A stretch of DNA of 64,000 nucleotides from Mermis nigrescens (taxonomy: Eukaryota > Nematoda > Enoplea > Mermithida > Mermithidae). The stretch is taken from the NCBI GenBank assembly GCA_036768485.1, contig JAVLUZ010000821.1, positions 1 through 64,000 on the forward strand. The letters are read 5' to 3'. Below, piece by piece: positions 34,043 through 45,056 of this stretch (the stretch's first letter is position 1; every line of letters starts with the position of its first letter). Position numbers and translations under genes: made by a program. Under the pieces are notes generated by a model. That model had not been told where the DNA came from. It ran no database searches and saw nothing but the letters and a program-made list of their open reading frames with translations.

Positions 34043-34308
34043 CATACGTGGGCAGCAAGAAAATTCTGGGGGGGGGTGCAAGATTTTTTGAAGGTCGAAA
34101 AATGGCCTTAAAAATGGTGGATGGCGATAAAAACACCATTTTTCGACGTTTCATCAAGCACTATCCATTGGCATCAAAAAATTGCGAAAAAAACGAAAAA
34201 AAATTTTCAAAAAAATTGAATTCTGGGGGGGGGTATTTTGATTTCTGGGGGGGTATTTTGGCGCTCTGGGGGTGCGTGCCCCCCCCAAACCCCCCACGCC
34301 CAGGTGTG
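34043..34308 (+). mobile_element. hAT-like MITE, family A, exact 8-bp TSD
   Basis: ATTGTGAC at 34035-34042 and 34309-34316. Ends CATACGTGGGC and GCCCAGGTGTG. Well preserved copy of 266 bp. Confidence 0.9.
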
Positions 34309-34726
34309 ATTGTGACTATAGTCTGTTTCGCGGAACCTTTTTAAGATAGATTTAAATTTTAAAGTGAATTTAAATCGATTACAAAAGCGGTTTAAACTGA
34401 AGCAGCAACCATGATATTGCTCACAGCAATCGATAAGCAAACAAAGTTTTATTTTACAAAATTTTTATTACAGTAAGCTGGCCTAGAAACCACTTTTTTA
34501 GCTCCTCGCTAGATCGTTGAAAGTTGATTTCCATGCACAAAGTTTCGTGAAATAGATTATAGCATGACAAGTAGAGTACAGTAAGTCATTAGATCAGAAA
34601 CTGTAATGAAAACTTAGAGTTCAGAAACTGTTTTGAAAAGTCTTAGTAAGAGAGACAAACTATCAGACTACCTACATACACACATGTAGGTATCTTATAT
34701 GACCGTCGCTCTAAATACGTACTAAC

Positions 34727-34987
34727 CTTACCTGGGCGTGGGGGTATGCACCCCCCAGAAGGCAAAATACCCAACGAAAAATGGCGAAAACCCAGCTACA
34801 CCCCCCGAATTTTATTTTTTGAAATTTTTTGCTTTTTTCGAATTTTTATGCCAATCAATATGTAGAGCTCGACGAAAAACGTTCAAAAATGGTGTTTTTT
34901 CCGCCATAGCACCATTTTTGAGGCCAATAGGAAATCGACTATGAAAGAATTTTACACCCCCCAGACCTTTGGAGCCGCCCACCTATG
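34727..34987 (-). mobile_element. hAT-like MITE, family B, exact 8-bp TSD
   Basis: GTACTAAC at 34719-34726 and 34988-34995. Ends CTTACCTGGGCG and CGCCCACCTATG. Core has the subfamily-B GAGCTCGACGAAAAACG. Confidence 0.9.
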
Positions 34988-35087
34988 GTACTAACTTTGT
35001 ATGCAACATTAAAATAAGTTCGAAACTGCTACAAGTTTTAAGGGACAACGGTTCAATTTGTGTTCCTTATGTAAATCAAAGAAAAAA

Positions 35088-35262
35088 GGCGGAGATATGT
35101 TTGCTTATGGGTGAATATCAAGATGCTTCAGTCCATTTTGATTTTCATTGTGGGTATCAACGTAGTTTTGAGCAGCTTGTGCTCCACTTTTGACTCTTTA
35201 AAAAGAACAAAAACATATAAATTTCCAGTGCTCTTCGAGCATTTTTTCCAACTTGGATTTAT
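35088..35262 (+). repeat. Family-L repeat, uninterrupted copy
   Basis: GGCGGAGATATGTTTGCTTATGGGTGAATATC runs straight across the point where the 3.2-kb element sits in the other copy, so it gives the empty site. Continues through GTGGGTATCAACG and CTTGTGCTCCACTTTTGACTC. Confidence 0.8.
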
Positions 35263-36150
35263 AATATAGATAGGTAAATACATAGCTACCTGGACTGAAC
35301 AGTATAGTATGTTTCATTTATCCGATAGCTTTTTCGGTAAATGTTTTCGGGAGGTTACAGTAACTCCTTCTTTCTTATTTACTGTAGGTGGCTATATCTC
35401 ACTATAGCTACGTAGTAAAGGAGGGTTTTTTAATAGCATTTTTGCGGCATAATTTATTTTCGTCTTCCAGCAGATCAATTAACTTACAGATGAAAATCGC
35501 GCATTCAACTTATCCTAAGTTGACACTTCAAACACAATAGACTGAGATCTTAAGAAACAGCAAATTCCTGCATTGCTCAGTTGGTAAAACGTCTGCTTGT
35601 CGTCGAAACAACCCGGGTATGATTCCAGCCGGTAGCTTTTTGTTTAGCGCACTTACGTCCCAGCACTGATTGAATGCCAAAACTAAATTTTTATGGGCGG
35701 ATTAGTGCATTAAAAATGGAAGAATTCCAGCCACTTGCCCTCGCTGAGCTGATCTGAAGAATTACAGTAATTCGTCTTTTCGTCTTGTTCCGCTTACTGT
35801 ATCCTTAAAAAATTGACTAAAAGCCTCACGAATAAATAAAACAGACTATAGTTGCAGCAAAAGCCTTTTATACATATGTGTAAAAATATTAACAGAAGTT
35901 CGACACGTCGTGTTTTGGGCTTAAACCCCTAACCTCTTGATATTTGTTGCAGCAGCATAAAAGTTGCTGAAAACTTCAATAAAATTTCAATAGGCAGTTT
36001 AAATGAAACACATTTTCATAGTGAGCCTTCTAATATGTAATCATTCAAGTCAAATAGATGAAAGAGGAAATTTTATCCACGTTACGCAAGAAATATAAAT
36101 ACTGTAGCTATTGCGTATAGCGCAGGAATTTTCTGATAGGCCAGCCAGGC
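35263..36150. other. Gene-free stretch containing a tRNA-like segment
   Basis: No supported protein gene. The only structure seen is the tRNA-like block near 35571. Confidence 0.35.
35571..35635 (+). ncRNA. tRNA-like segment (SINE head or tRNA pseudogene)
   Basis: An A-box-like TTGCTCAGTTGG at 35573-35584 and a degenerate B-box GGGTATGATTCC at 35615-35626 are spaced as in a tRNA. The acceptor and anticodon stems do not close cleanly, so a tRNA-derived SINE head is likelier than a working tRNA. Confidence 0.4.
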
Positions 36151-36151
36151 G

Positions 36152-36976
36152 CAGGGTTGCCAGGTGCGGGAGAATTCTCCTGAATTCAGGAGAATCTAAA
36201 ATTTTCAGGAGCAGGAGCAGGAGAATGGGCTTTTCAGGAGAAATTTCAGGAGAAGTTGTAAACATGCAGGAGAATGCAGGAGAATTTTAAAATGTCAGGA
36301 GAATTCAGTGGAATCCTGAAAATCTAGGAGAATTCAGGAGAATTTTCAAAACTTAAACAGCAAGTTATAATGATTATCATGCATCAACCTTCTTACTGTC
36401 CCTACTGTAGTTAAGTTAGTTGTATATAATTATGTACTTAGATCTTTCACATTTAGAATTTATTTCGTTCATAGTTAAGACCTTTGTGTAAAGTTATAAC
36501 TATATCTAGAAATAAGTTTCGTGCTTCTGTAGTAAATCATTCATTCATTCATTTATTTATTCACTTAATATCACGAAGTGCAGAAATACATAGCTTTACA
36601 CACCGTCTAATTGTTTTTATCAATTTCATAGACGTTTGCAAACCATTATTTTTGCATCTGCCTGTATGATGCAGATATGATCCGCGAGCTTTTTGTGAGA
36701 GAATTAATGTTCATTATTTAGCCTTGAGTGTCCTTAGGATTAACAGGCAAGAGATCAGAATAAAATAGTTGGGTGAACCAAGGTAGAATTGGCCTGAGCA
36801 TGCTTGATATGCATGTGTCATTACAATTGTAGATCTGCTGTACAACCTTTCCTGCAAAATATGATTCAGGAGAATTTTCAGGAGAATCAAAATATTTTCA
36901 GGAGAATTGCAGGAGAATTTTTCCCCAATTTTACCTCTGTGCAGGAGAATCTGAATTTTGGGACCTGGCAACACTG
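36152..36976. mobile_element. hAT-like element with CAGGAGAATT subterminal arrays, exact TSD
   Basis: GCCAGGCG at 36144-36151 and 36977-36984. Ends CAGGGTTGCCAGGT and ACCTGGCAACACTG, an inverted repeat with one mismatch and similar to the hAT element at 18740. Both ends carry repeated CAGGAGAATT. The 825-bp copy has no transposase. Confidence 0.88.
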
Positions 36977-37319
36977 GCCAGGCGGGCAGTGAATAAATAA
37001 AAGAAGTACTTAAAGCACATGAGATGCAAATATTTTACTAGGCTATTGTCCATAAATCCATCGCAGTTTTTTAAAAATGCAATTAGTAGAAGAGCATGAA
37101 TTTAATGCAGAGTTTTCAGATTACCTATTAGGGAGAAAAGTTAAACGGCATTGTCAGGCCCGTATCCAGGATTTTGTTTCAGTTTTTTTCTAGTCCTCTG
37201 GTCTTTGACTGCAAATATTATTTAACTGTGTCCGACCTCATTTGTAGTCTGGGCCGCTGGTTTGATAGAAATAATATCACACTGTATCCGATCTTATTTG
37301 CAGTCCAGGCCGCTGGTTT

Positions 37320-38098
37320 TTGACTGCAAATGAGAAATGGAAAATGGGTAAAAGCCGGAAATGGAAAATGGAAATTGAAAATGGAAAATGGAAAATGGAA
37401 AAATGGGTAAAAGCCGGAAAATCGGAAAAAGTGAGTAAAAGCCGGAAATGGAAAATTCCATTTCTTTGCGCTCGACTGAAAATGGTTTATTTTCAGAATT
37501 CTCGGTCGTTAATGTCAAAATCATGTCGTTTCTCACCCCAAATTTCTCTATTTTTGAAGAGAAATTTCGAAAGCGTAACTAAAAATGGAAAAGTGTACAA
37601 AAAAATGGAAAAAAAAACGAAAAATTGTTCATTTCATTCGTCTTTTCACGCTGAGAATTCTCCGCTTTTGAAAAAGATTGACCTACAAGATCCGAAAAAA
37701 TCGTCATTCACTTCAACTACAACGATTTCGTCGCCCAGATGGAAAATCTAGCGGAAAATGGAAAAATAGGTAAAACCCGGAAATGGATAATGGAAAATTT
37801 TCCATTTCCTTTATTTTCAATGGGAAATGGTTTATTTTCAAAATTTTCGGTCCAGAATGTCAAAATCATGTCGTTTCTCACCAAATTTCTCTATTTTGGA
37901 AAAAAATTTGGAAAGCGTAACTAAAATTGGAAAAGTAAAAAAATGGAAAAAAACTGAAAATTCGTTCATTTCCTCTTCTTTCTTTCACTCAAAATTCTCT
38001 TTTGAAAAGATTGACCTTTCAGATCCAAAAAAATTGTCATCCACTTTGACTACCAATTTGATTTCATCGCAGATGGAAAATCGCCGGAAAGTGGAGGC
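37320..38098. repeat. GGAAAATGG-rich tandem blocks
   Basis: AAATGGAAAATGG strings open the block. Two copies of a roughly 330-bp unit (AATGTCAAAATCATGTCGTTTCTCACC ... GATTGACCT..AAGATCC) then lie at about 37500-37810 and 37850-38100, and a third at 41400-41690. Confidence 0.7.
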
Positions 38099-38100
38099 AG

Positions 38101-39305
38101 TGACCATTATTTGCAGTCAACTGCAGGTAATATATGACACACAATGTAAAATTATATGCAGTCAAAAACCAGCGGCCTAGACTGCAGGTAATATAGCACA
38201 CAACGTAAAATTATATGCAGTCAAAAACCAGCGGCCTAGACTGCAGGTAATATAGCACACAATGTAAAATTATATGCAGTCAAAAACCAGCGGCCTGGAC
38301 TGCAGGTAATATGGTACACAATGTGATATTATATGCAGTCAAGTTGAATGCTTATTGATATGGGAAGCTGGCGCTTCGCTCGCATTCCAACCTGTAGTAG
38401 ATGGTTTTAGAAGGCACTTTTATTTGAGATGGTCTGGCAGATTTGCTTCCTCACTAGGGAATGTTTTTTGCGCTGCATGGGTAGCAGACTCAATAGCTGC
38501 CCAGTCACCCATTAGCGCACGTTAACGGGCCAGCGTGAGCTCTGGTCCTGCTTGATAGATATTGAGTAGCTGTTGCTGTTCTTGTCCTCATTCTGGGGAA
38601 TTGTTTTACAGTAGTGGAAATAAAATGCTTCGAAAATATGTAGGTACGTACCAACAGGAAAGTAAGGTACATGCCTACGCTGTCTACATACTTTATTTTT
38701 AGCCATTTTTGCCCTTTTCTTGCGTTTAAATGTAATTTTATAGCTGGTTAAACAACCATTGTGTCAATTATTGGACATGATTTGACATCATAAGATTAAT
38801 TGGCTGTGATAGTGCTAGTCTGTTTATTATGATCTTATGTGCTCTGTTTGAACCACCCTGTAATTGTGCAGTTATAAATTTATTCCGGATTGATCAAATA
38901 TGTGTGTATGTATGTATGCCCCAGAGCTTACGCTGGCCCATCAACATGCGCTAATGGGTGACTGGGCAGCTATTGAGTGTGCTACCCATGCAGCGCAAAA
39001 AAATATTCCCTAGTGAGGAAGCAAATCTGCCAGACCATCTCAAATAAAAGTGCCTTCTAAAACCATCTATTACAGGTTGAAATGCGAGCGAAGCGCCAGC
39101 TTCCTATAACAATAAGCATTCAACTTGACTGCATATAATATCACATTGTGTGCTATATTACCTGCAGTCTAGGCCGCTGGTTTTTGACTGCATATAATTT
39201 TACATTGTGTGCTATATTACCTGCAGTCTATGCTGCTGGTTTTTGACTGCATATAATTTTACATTGTGTGCTATATTACTGCAGTTGACTGCAAATAATT
39301 ACTGT
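38101..39305. repeat. Large inverted repeat with 59-bp tandem units in the arms
   Basis: The arms at about 38101-38549 and 38921-39305 are reverse complements, separated by about 370 bases. They share the 'gctggcgcttcgctcgcat' region, the GGCAGATTTGCTTCCTCACTAGGG region and, at the outer side, a 59-bp unit (AGCGGCCTAGACTGCAGG...) repeated three to four times. Confidence 0.85.
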
Positions 39306-39704
39306 TAAAAATGGAAAAATAGGCTAAAACCTGGAAATGGAAAATGGAAAATTTTCCATTTCCTTTATTTTCAAGGGAAATGGTTGGCTAAACTTTATGG
39401 TTCAGGGAAAATGGTTTGGCTAAACTTTACTTTATGGTGTGAACAGAAAACTTGCAAATGTATGTGGAAAGGAATGACATTGGTTGAAATGAGGAGGACA
39501 TGCAAAAAGAAAGTGCGGAAAAAACATTTCATGGAAAACGGGTCAATATTGGTGAAGATAGACTTACGGTACTTTACTTTGTCATAAATGCACTCAGATG
39601 GCAGGCAATGTAAGTGAGAATATAAATGTGGATCTGAGGTGTTTCAAAAGGGAATAGGGCATCAGGAAAAGTCTGTGGTGATGTGAGCAAAAACGATTCA
39701 ACAT

Positions 39705-41370
39705 ACTCCGGATATAGCTACATTAAAGTGGAGTATTTGACAGTTTGCCAAAAATGTTCCGAATTTGGGCTAAAAACATATTTAACTGACATTTTCAAGG
39801 TCGCTAATTGTGAAAAAAAACGACTTTTATTGCGCGGAAAAAATTTTGTTTTATAATATTTTTAAATTTAAAAAACAATTGCATGTTTTTTTTTTCGGTC
39901 ATTTTACTTGATAAGACATGTAAAAATTCAAGTTTCTGCTTAAATGACACTTAGGCTTAGGCTTAGTGCATCTGACAAGGTGATTTCGGCTGCTTAGGTC
40001 AAGGTCGCTCCCACTTAGATCGAGGTATAGATGCTTAGGTCGATGTATAGATGCTTAGGTCGATGTATAGATGCTTAGGTCGATGTGTAGATGCTCAGGT
40101 CGCTGTATAGATGCTTAGATCGACCTAAATTGGGTACATGTTATTTTGCATCCCACTCTTTCATTCTTGGAATCTTCAAATAGATGGAACCACGGTTTTT
40201 TTTTGTATTCGGCAAAGATTTTTCCCGATGTACAAAGACTTTTCGGGACCGTCTTTGTACATGTACAAAGATTTTTGGGAAGACAAAAATTGAAAAAAAG
40301 GTCTAAAATTCAAAAAAATTTCGGCGCTTCGCGCCGAAATGAGTAATTGTGTGTTCTATATATCTTTATAATGCCAGAAATTGCATTTCAAAAGTAAAAA
40401 TGTCAAATTTTTCGGCGCTTCGCGCCATTTTAAGACGATTCTTAGTGATTTTTGCCCTTAGAGACCCAGAAATTAGCTAAAACACACTACGAAAAGTCGA
40501 AGAACTCTGTTTTTACGACAGTAAAATCGCAGCTGCACCATATTATAGTACCCAAAAATTTTGTGTGTACAAAATGTACAACGATTTTTAGAAAGACAAA
40601 AACTGTAAAAAGGTGTAAAATTCCCGAAAATTTTCGGCGCTTCGCGCCGAGCTGATAAATTATTTGTCTTATATATCTTTAAAATGACAGAATTTGCATT
40701 TAGAATGGAAAAATGTCAATATTTTTCGGCGCTTCGCGCCGTTTTCAGATAATTTTTAGTAATTTTTGGCGTCAGAAACCCAGAAATTAGCTAAAATACA
40801 CTACCAAAGATCGAAAACCCTGTTTTACCACACTAAAATCGCTACTGTACTATAATATAGTACACAAAAATTTGCATGTACAAAATGTACAAAGACTTTT
40901 GGGGACCATCTTTGTACATGTACAAACGGACCTTGTACAAAAAAAAACACTGGATGGAACTTTGAGATAATCCAAAAATGCTGTTTGAATCGTATTTAAT
41001 TAGAAATCTTTAACTGGATTTAAACAATGCTAAAAATGGTAAAATTACAAAAAAATTCTCTTCAATCTTGGTTTCCGTGCAGTATAACTTAATTTTTTGT
41101 AATCTGCGTCCCTGAAAACGGTGGAAAAATATGTTTGTAGTAAAAATTGGAAACTCTTGATAAACTGCACAAATTCCTAAAAGTGGCTCAAAATGGTGAA
41201 TGTCAAAGATGATGTTTGAAGTACCATAACTCTGTGAGTTTTGTATGGATTTGGTTTACTTCTTTTTTCTGCGTCTTTTAGTGACACAAAGTATTGTTTT
41301 TGCGCAATTGTATGGCAGTTCTGCTGGAATGGCGCAAAATCGGTACACACCATAGTCTTCGAGAACTCCG
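39705..41370 (-). repeat. Family-J repeat, second copy, split by an insertion
   Basis: Reverse-complement match to 16960-17850, including the 20-bp array (five units at 40021-40120). Interrupted by the element at 40191-40952. Confidence 0.8.
40191..40952. mobile_element. hAT-like element, family E, exact TSD and empty site in window
   Basis: GATGGAAC at 40183-40190 and 40953-40960. Ends CACGGTTTTTTT and AAAAAAACACTG. The family-J copy at 17.4 kb lacks it and reads straight through a diverged single target. Inside, a unit of about 313 bp is duplicated in tandem, each with two GGCGCTTCGCGCC palindromes (40322, 40413, 40635, 40727). Palindromic TTGTACATGTACAA lies near both ends. Confidence 0.92.
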
Positions 41371-42534
41371 ATGGTTCATTTTCAAAATTTTCAGATGTAG
41401 ATGTCAAACTCATGTCGTTTCTCAACAAATTTCTCCATTTTTGAAAAAAAGCATAACTAAAAATGGAAAAGTCTACAAAAATGGAAAAAACTGAAAATTG
41501 TTCATTTCTCCATCTTTTCACTCCGAATTCTCCCCTTTTGAAAAGATTGACCTTCCAGATCCGAAAAAATCGTCATCCACTCCGACTACAATGATTTTGT
41601 CGCAGATGAAAAATCGTCAGAAAATGGAAAAATAGGGTAAAACTTGGAAATGGAAAATGGAAATTTTTTCCATTTCCTTTATTTTTACAGAGAATGGTGT
41701 CTAAAACATCGCCAAAACAGGTTTTTAGCATACTTTTGAGCTAATAAACTCAAAATTTTCCGGCGCTTTGCGCCAGATTTATTGTTTATGTATAGTTTTG
41801 TCTTCTAAACCGCTAAAAATCGTTCGATTTGAGTTGGACATAGAGAGCATTGTGCGCCGGGTTCATTGATCAGCTTTAGGTTTTGCCTTCTAGCTCACTC
41901 AAAATAGCTCAAGTTTGAGTTATGACACTGGAAACATGAAATTTTCTCGGCGCTTTGCGCCGTTTCTATTGATTATATATGTTTTTTCTCTGTAAAGCAC
42001 AATGATTAAATACAAAGGCAAGAGATAAGAAATAATTCGTCGATTAAGTGATGAGATATCAGCTTAATTGATAAATTTGCTGAATTAAGATGAAAAACTT
42101 TTAAAAATTTTCTTGAAGTTTTTCTTCACCATCGTATATAGCTCGCTGAGATACGCTCAAAACTGCCTTTATTTTCGCCCATCCAATGGTTTTCGAGATA
42201 TCTAACTTAAAAATTTGTGGCCTTCCTCCCGATGTAAAATCCTGGATACGGGCCTGTACTTACATATCATATAATGTCATAATCTTTCTCATCTTAAATA
42301 GTTGCCTATGATCGCATTGTTACTTTTTCTATTTAATTGTAAGCCTTCTAACTCAGCAAGTGAATAACCGACGTAATCAACAATTTCATGAGACATTGTA
42401 TGAAAGCAATTTTACTTCTATTTGGGGTTTTATGAAGTGAGATAGGCATATAGTGAACTACTCCTGCATCTACTAGAGCTGCAAGCAGACATACATTCTA
42501 TGGATGCACAAGGTCAGGATGATCAGGCGGGAGG
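41371..42534. other. Gene-free stretch of repeats
   Basis: Contains the third GGAAAATGG-type unit (41400-41690) and two GGCGCTTTGCGCC palindromes at 41762 and 41949. No gene supported. Confidence 0.4.
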
Positions 42535-42542
42535 GTTGAAAT

Positions 42543-43707
42543 TAGGGATGCAACCGATATATCGGCGGGCCGATATATCGGCCTGTTTTTCATATATCGG
42601 TATCGGCCATTTTTCTAGAATTTCATAAGAAAATGGATAGTTGATGAAGAATTTCAAAAATGCCACTGCATACATCAAAAGGAACTTTACTAAAAACGTA
42701 TTTCACTATATTCTCACTTTTACAAGCATAATTGACATCAAGTATCAAGACCACAGTACTGCATTTCCTTTCAAAAATGAGAGTTCCTCTACAATGTTCG
42801 GCTTAAGTCCGATTTCTCAGTTTTGTGTAAGCATTTTTCCTGCTGTGCTGAATAGCCTCTCACTTTCGATGCTTGATGCTGGGGCTGACAGGTATACTCT
42901 GGCAATGCTGGCAAGCACAGGAAAACGTCCTTTATTATTACGCCACCATTCAAAAATATTGCAAGCATTGGCTATCAGAGCTTTTCGAAATATTTGCTAA
43001 TTTCTTTAGTTTCATCTACGCCTGAATTGGGACTGTTATTTACATAATTTGAGGTTAGGAATTTGTTTTCACTCGCCCACAGAAAGCTTCTCTTTTTCAA
43101 GTAAAACAATCTTGGATGAAAAGATTTCGGCTAACATAACTGGAAAATACACATGATACTGCGATTATATACATCATGCTCATACTGTTGCCAAATATGA
43201 CTTTTGAAAAATAAAACTCAGGTTATTTCTTAGAAACATTCTAACATCATGTACACAGTGTAGGCAACAAGCCCCTAAAAAATTCAAAAAGTGCATCGAG
43301 AACACCCATCACTCAACTGATTATAGATTTAAAACTTTCCAGAAAAAGTTGGAAACTCCCAAAAATAGAGAGAAACTCCCAATCTGGCAGAATTGTATGC
43401 TCATATTAGGCAATTAGAGTCAATACAGTATTAGTAAGATTCTATTCAAAGCATCATGCACTCGACCTGCATTTCCGAGATATGATTCTTATTGTTTTGT
43501 TGTAGTTAAATTTCAGGATCATGAAGCATTGACTGCTCATTCTGTGGAATTACTGAGTACATCATCCCTGCATTTACTATAATTCTTTATATCGGCCGAC
43601 ATATCGGCCAAAATATCGGCCGATATATCGGCCGATATTATCGGCCATGATTCGCCAATATATCGGCCAGCCCATATATCGGCCAAACCCATATCGGTGC
43701 ATCCCTA
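42543..43707 (-). mobile_element. hAT transposon with ATATCGGCC subterminal arrays, exact TSD
   Basis: GTTGAAAT at 42535-42542 and 43708-43715. Ends TAGGGATGCAACCG and CGGTGCATCCCTA, near-perfect inverted repeats of a common hAT type. Both ends carry repeated CCGATATATCGGCC palindromes. It contains a decayed transposase fragment on the minus strand. Confidence 0.92.
42745..42980 (-). pseudogene. hAT transposase C-terminal remnant
   Basis: On the minus strand a frame reads [25 protein letters not shown] and [10 protein letters not shown], the canonical hAT dimerisation domain. A TGA interrupts it directly after LTQN and the reading resumes in frame with an EELSFLKGN motif typical of the family C terminus. 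A frameshift separates the upstream part. Only the C-terminal end survives. The plus-strand 119-residue ORF over it is a shadow. Confidence 0.85.
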
Positions 43708-43715
43708 GTTGAAAT

Positions 43716-44586
43716 CCGGTATTTATACTACAGCAAGTTAGGTTGCTTTTTATTAGAGAACGAAATCGCTTGAAATTATACCATTTTGGGCTTAAATTAC
43801 CAAACAGTGCTGACCTTTCGGTATTTATTGTGCCTTCAGGAAAGTTTGGTGCATTTGGGAAAGGCGAATTTCCTGGGGTAAATAAGGTCACATTAAGGCC
43901 AGAAACAAACCAAAGTCAAATTTTTTTCCGCGAAAATGATCGAAATCAACCCGCTTTTTAAACATTTACCGATTTTTATATCATTTTAGCTTGAAGAACT
44001 TCTACGATCTTTAGACCAGTCTGATAACAGACCTTAAATGGTACACAAATGCAAGTGTGACTGTAGGTTATAACCATGCATGCACGTGTGAGGATTTTGG
44101 GGATCTGCATACCCCAAATAGAAAAATTAGAATTTTTTTGGCGAAAGTGGGGGCAAAAGGGTGGCTAAAAATAGAAGAAATTTGGAATTCTTTCAAAAGT
44201 GCTTGACATTTGAAAAAGTGCTTGACGTTGACCAGAAACTTAAAAATTATGTAGTTTTAAAAACATTTTACCATTTAAATAAGTTTTTAAGGTCATTCTG
44301 GCCAAAAAGGCTCAATTTTCGACTCCTTCCCTGGACTGGTTGACTCCCCACTCAGATAAGCCATGCTGTGCCATATTTGCATGTTTCCATGCTGCATTTA
44401 GATTTTAATGCTGAATTATTTCTATTCGCCGTTCTTTTGTAAAGTTTATGTAGTAGTGTTTTTTGTGGAGAAAGGAGTAATGAATAAGTTGCTTCTCAAG
44501 AAATGATATCGTGCGTCGTGTCATCTGTATATTTTTGACAATATGATTATAATATCGTATCATTCCTATTTTCCTTTTTTGTATCA
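43716..44586. other. Gene-free stretch
   Basis: A MITE-like fragment at about 44080-44160 (CATGCATGCACGTGTGAGG...) is the only structure seen. Confidence 0.35.
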
Positions 44587-44780
44587 AGTTTACGAATATG
44601 ATTAAAGCATTTTCGTGGTTATTCATGTCGTTAGTCACACGAATCGCTAATGTGCCTGACGTTCTGTTGCAGACAGACATTGATTATTGCAAGCATACAT
44701 CTTGCGATATTTCTTTGCGAATGCATTTTTATGGATTTCAAAATATGTACTATGTTATGACGTTAGAAACATTCGACTAG
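44587..44780 (+). CDS. Candidate coding exon ending at TAG beside a hAT insertion
   Basis: After a pyrimidine-rich tract (CCTATTTTCCTTTTTTGTATCAAG) a frame opens for about 63 residues to TAG at 44778-44780. It includes FSWLFMSLVTRIANVP, TDIDYCKHTSCDISLRMHF and YYVMTLETFD, with Cys and His residues in the second half. The 8-bp target of the 3-kb hAT element begins at the next base. No gene family recognised. The frame could be chance in AT-rich DNA, though codon use looks real. Confidence 0.3.
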
Positions 44781-45056
44781 CTCGTTAGCAGTGATCGACC
44801 GGGTACCTGGCCCGGACCGGGCCCGGCCGGTCATAGCAGGCTCAGGCCTGGGCCCGGGCCCGGCTGAAAACCACCGGGCCTCAACGGGGCCTCAAATAAT
44901 TATCGTTAATATTTTAGACGTTTACTATTTCAGCTGTTGTCCGTATTTCTTATGAATTTGCTAGCCTGTGATTCTATTTAAATCCGTTTGCCTTTGCTCA
45001 TTATCATATACTTGTCAAATTCATATGTGCATTCATCTTCTATACAACGCTGCAAT

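Larger units (their letters stand above)
37157..42256. mobile_element. Possible 5.1-kb composite element with 21-bp perfect inverted ends
   Basis: CAGGCCCGTATCCAGGATTT(T) at 37157 and its exact reverse complement ending at 42256 are 5.1 kb apart. The flanks (GGCATTGT, TACTTACA) do not match, so the ends may come from two separate insertions. The interior is built of TGGAAAA-rich repeats, a large inverted repeat, a family-J copy and a nested hAT-like element. Confidence 0.4.

Noticed and set aside
37320..37751. 143-residue Lys/Trp-rich ORF
   Set aside because: Translation of GGAAAATGG tandem repeats.
42641..43000. 119-residue plus-strand ORF
   Set aside because: Shadow of the hAT transposase remnant on the minus strand.
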